Source: Shimia sp051201625 | GTDB taxonomy: Bacteria; Pseudomonadota; Alphaproteobacteria; Rhodobacterales; Rhodobacteraceae | Reading direction: 5' to 3' | Length of the DNA: 64,000 nt | Assembly: GCF_051201625.1 (NCBI RefSeq) | Contig: NZ_CP179203.1 | Location: 682,001-746,000, forward strand | Part shown: positions 63,002 to 64,000 of the stretch, piece by piece | Layout: each line of letters begins with the position of its first letter | Numbering within the stretch: the first letter of the stretch is position 1 | Notes under the pieces: model-generated | Seen by the model: the letters and a program-made list of their open reading frames with translations, nothing else | The model's database searches: none | Told to the model about the DNA's origin: nothing | Translations under genes and position numbers: made by a program

Positions 63002-63967
63002 ATGGAATCTGTTCTGGGGCAAGGTGGGTATACATACGAGCCCATACCAAATTGGGGACGTTTACAACCTGAAGTCCCATTGGGAGATGTCGCAGGCATT
63101 GCGGTAGATGACAAGGACAGGGTCTATCTGTTCAATCGGAGCGAAACGCCTGTTGTTGTATTGAGTCAAGATGGCGATTTACTTGCGACTTGGGGGCAGG
63201 GGATATTTACAAATCCGCATGGGGCATCCATTGGACCCGATCAGTGCATCTACCTCACGGATAATTTTGATCATACAGTTCGTAAGTTTACGCTGGAAGG
63301 CAGGCTACTTTTAGAAATAGGTACTTCTGGCATTAGTTCAGGTTTTATGAGTGGAAAACCTTTCTGCAAATGCACTCATTCAGCCGTCTCGCCTTCGGGC
63401 GATATCTATGTATCTGATGGTTACCAGAACGCCTGTATTCACAAGTTCGACCCAAATGGTCAGCTTTTGAAAAGTTGGGGCTCATCTGGAGCGGGACCGG
63501 GCGAATTCAATCTTCCACACAATATATGCTGTGATGATGACGGCTGGGTCTATGTTGCCGATCGCGAGAACTCGCGTGTTCAGATTTTTGATGCGGAAGG
63601 GCGCTTCGAAACCCAAATCAACAATATGCACAGACCTAGCGGTCTTGCTATCACAAGTGGCAATTGTCCCAATTGCATCGTTGGCGAACTGGCTTCCTAC
63701 CTTGAGGTGAACCGTGACTTTCCAAACCTTGGCCCTTTTGTCAGTGTTTTGGACCAACAGAGCCAAATGCTGTCGCGACTTGACGCCGGGCGGGGCCCCG
63801 GGTTGAGCCCCGGGCAATTCATTTCACCACATAGTATCGCTTATGATCGAAAGGGTGACCTCTACGTGGGAGATGTTGTGGATGCAGACTGGTGCGATAT
63901 TATGCGGGATGCTGAAAAGCCAGAGAATCCGAGACGGTTCCAAAAACTGAAACGTCTTTCACCCTAA
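63002..63967 (+). CDS. NHL-repeat six-bladed beta-propeller protein
   Basis: The ATG at 63002 has AAGGAAAGG 6 bases upstream and gives 321 residues; a TTG at 62942 is in frame but unsupported. Repeated blades are seen (DVAGIAVDDKDRVYLFNRS, then LPHNICCDDDGWVYVADREN and FISPHSIAYDRKGDLYVGD). The form resembles SMP-30/peptidyl-amidoglycolate-lyase-like NHL proteins, which include lactonases and lyases. No signal peptide is seen. It closes the rightward catabolic operon in this window. Just after it, an ATG at 63982 may start a further gene, cut by the window edge. Confidence 0.87.
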   Translation: MESVLGQGGYTYEPIPNWGRLQPEVPLGDVAGIAVDDKDRVYLFNRSETPVVVLSQDGDLLATWGQGIFTNPHGASIGPDQCIYLTDNFDHTVRKFTLEGRLLLEIGTSGISSGFMSGKPFCKCTHSAVSPSGDIYVSDGYQNACIHKFDPNGQLLKSWGSSGAGPGEFNLPHNICCDDDGWVYVADRENSRVQIFDAEGRFETQINNMHRPSGLAITSGNCPNCIVGELASYLEVNRDFPNLGPFVSVLDQQSQMLSRLDAGRGPGLSPGQFISPHSIAYDRKGDLYVGDVVDADWCDIMRDAEKPENPRRFQKLKRLSP

Positions 63968-64000
63968 GGGCATTTTCAAAATGGAGGGGTTTATTTTTAG

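Noticed and set aside
63785..63815. GC-rich hairpin (CCCGGG arms) as a terminator.
   Set aside because: It lies inside the coding region of the NHL protein and has no T-run.
63982..64000. Start of another gene at the right edge.
   Set aside because: An ATG is present but only six codons remain, too few to support a call.

Overview
The window looks like the chromosome of a marine-type alphaproteobacterium, most likely a Rhodobacterales (Roseobacter-group) species of moderate GC content that can respire without oxygen. The reasons are the ubiTUV/ubiD/ubiX set beside an nnrS gene, a TRAP transporter operon, FCD-type GntR control, and the gene style of the type VI secretion system (T6SS). No tRNA, rRNA, insertion sequence, integrase or CRISPR array was seen. 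The genus cannot be named from sequence alone.

Layout. (1) 1-5174: ubiquinone synthesis. ubiT-ubiU-ubiV (oxygen-independent hydroxylation) and a truncated nnrS run leftward. ubiD-ubiX (decarboxylation with prenylated flavin) run rightward. A near-perfect FNR-type box lies between them. (2) 5414-12579: a two-partner secretion pair (tpsB, tpsA) followed by a caspase-like Sel1-repeat protein in the same operon. (3) 12686-19128: an OmpA-tailed envelope protein, a second caspase-like protein with a CxxCH tail, and a leftward ExbB-ExbD-ExbD-TonB-like operon. (4) 19439-51911: a T6SS. The first block is tssA, tssB, tssC, hcp, tagJ, tssE, tssF, tssG (frameshifted) and tssH. A middle insert holds a NaChBac/NavAb-type voltage-gated sodium channel translationally coupled to a giant TssB-linker-TssC fusion. 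The last block is a small unknown gene, vgrG, a DUF6931-type gene, PAAR, FHA, tssK, tssL, tssM, tagF, pppA, ppkA, an OmpA protein and an M15 peptidoglycan peptidase. No TssJ lipoprotein is visible. (5) 52448-55217: a polar amino-acid ABC transporter and an AhpD-like protein. (6) 55549-63967: a catabolic cluster with a TRAP transporter, GntR regulator, two DapA/NAL-family enzymes, a PfkB kinase, a PhyH dioxygenase and an NHL-propeller protein.

How the parts fit. The T6SS carries the complete threonine-phosphorylation circuit (PpkA kinase, PppA phosphatase, FHA protein, TagF), so its firing is probably controlled after translation. The kinase and the TonB-like protein share a similar C-terminal module (a cysteine-bearing region followed by DUF4384), which links the ExbBD operon to the T6SS locus. 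The sodium channel gene overlaps the start of the TssB/TssC fusion by 8 bases. The fusion has a second VipA-like domain, a roughly 540-residue acidic linker with about a dozen short Asp-Asp-Ile/Leu-Leu-type motifs, and a VipB-like part lacking the C-terminal strand region of ordinary TssC. This channel-fusion pair is the best candidate in the window for an undescribed system.

Possible RNA-level controls are a strong stem-loop after hcp and a perfect 16-bp inverted repeat between dctP and dctQ. Gene functions rest on motif recognition by eye. No database search or structure prediction was run.
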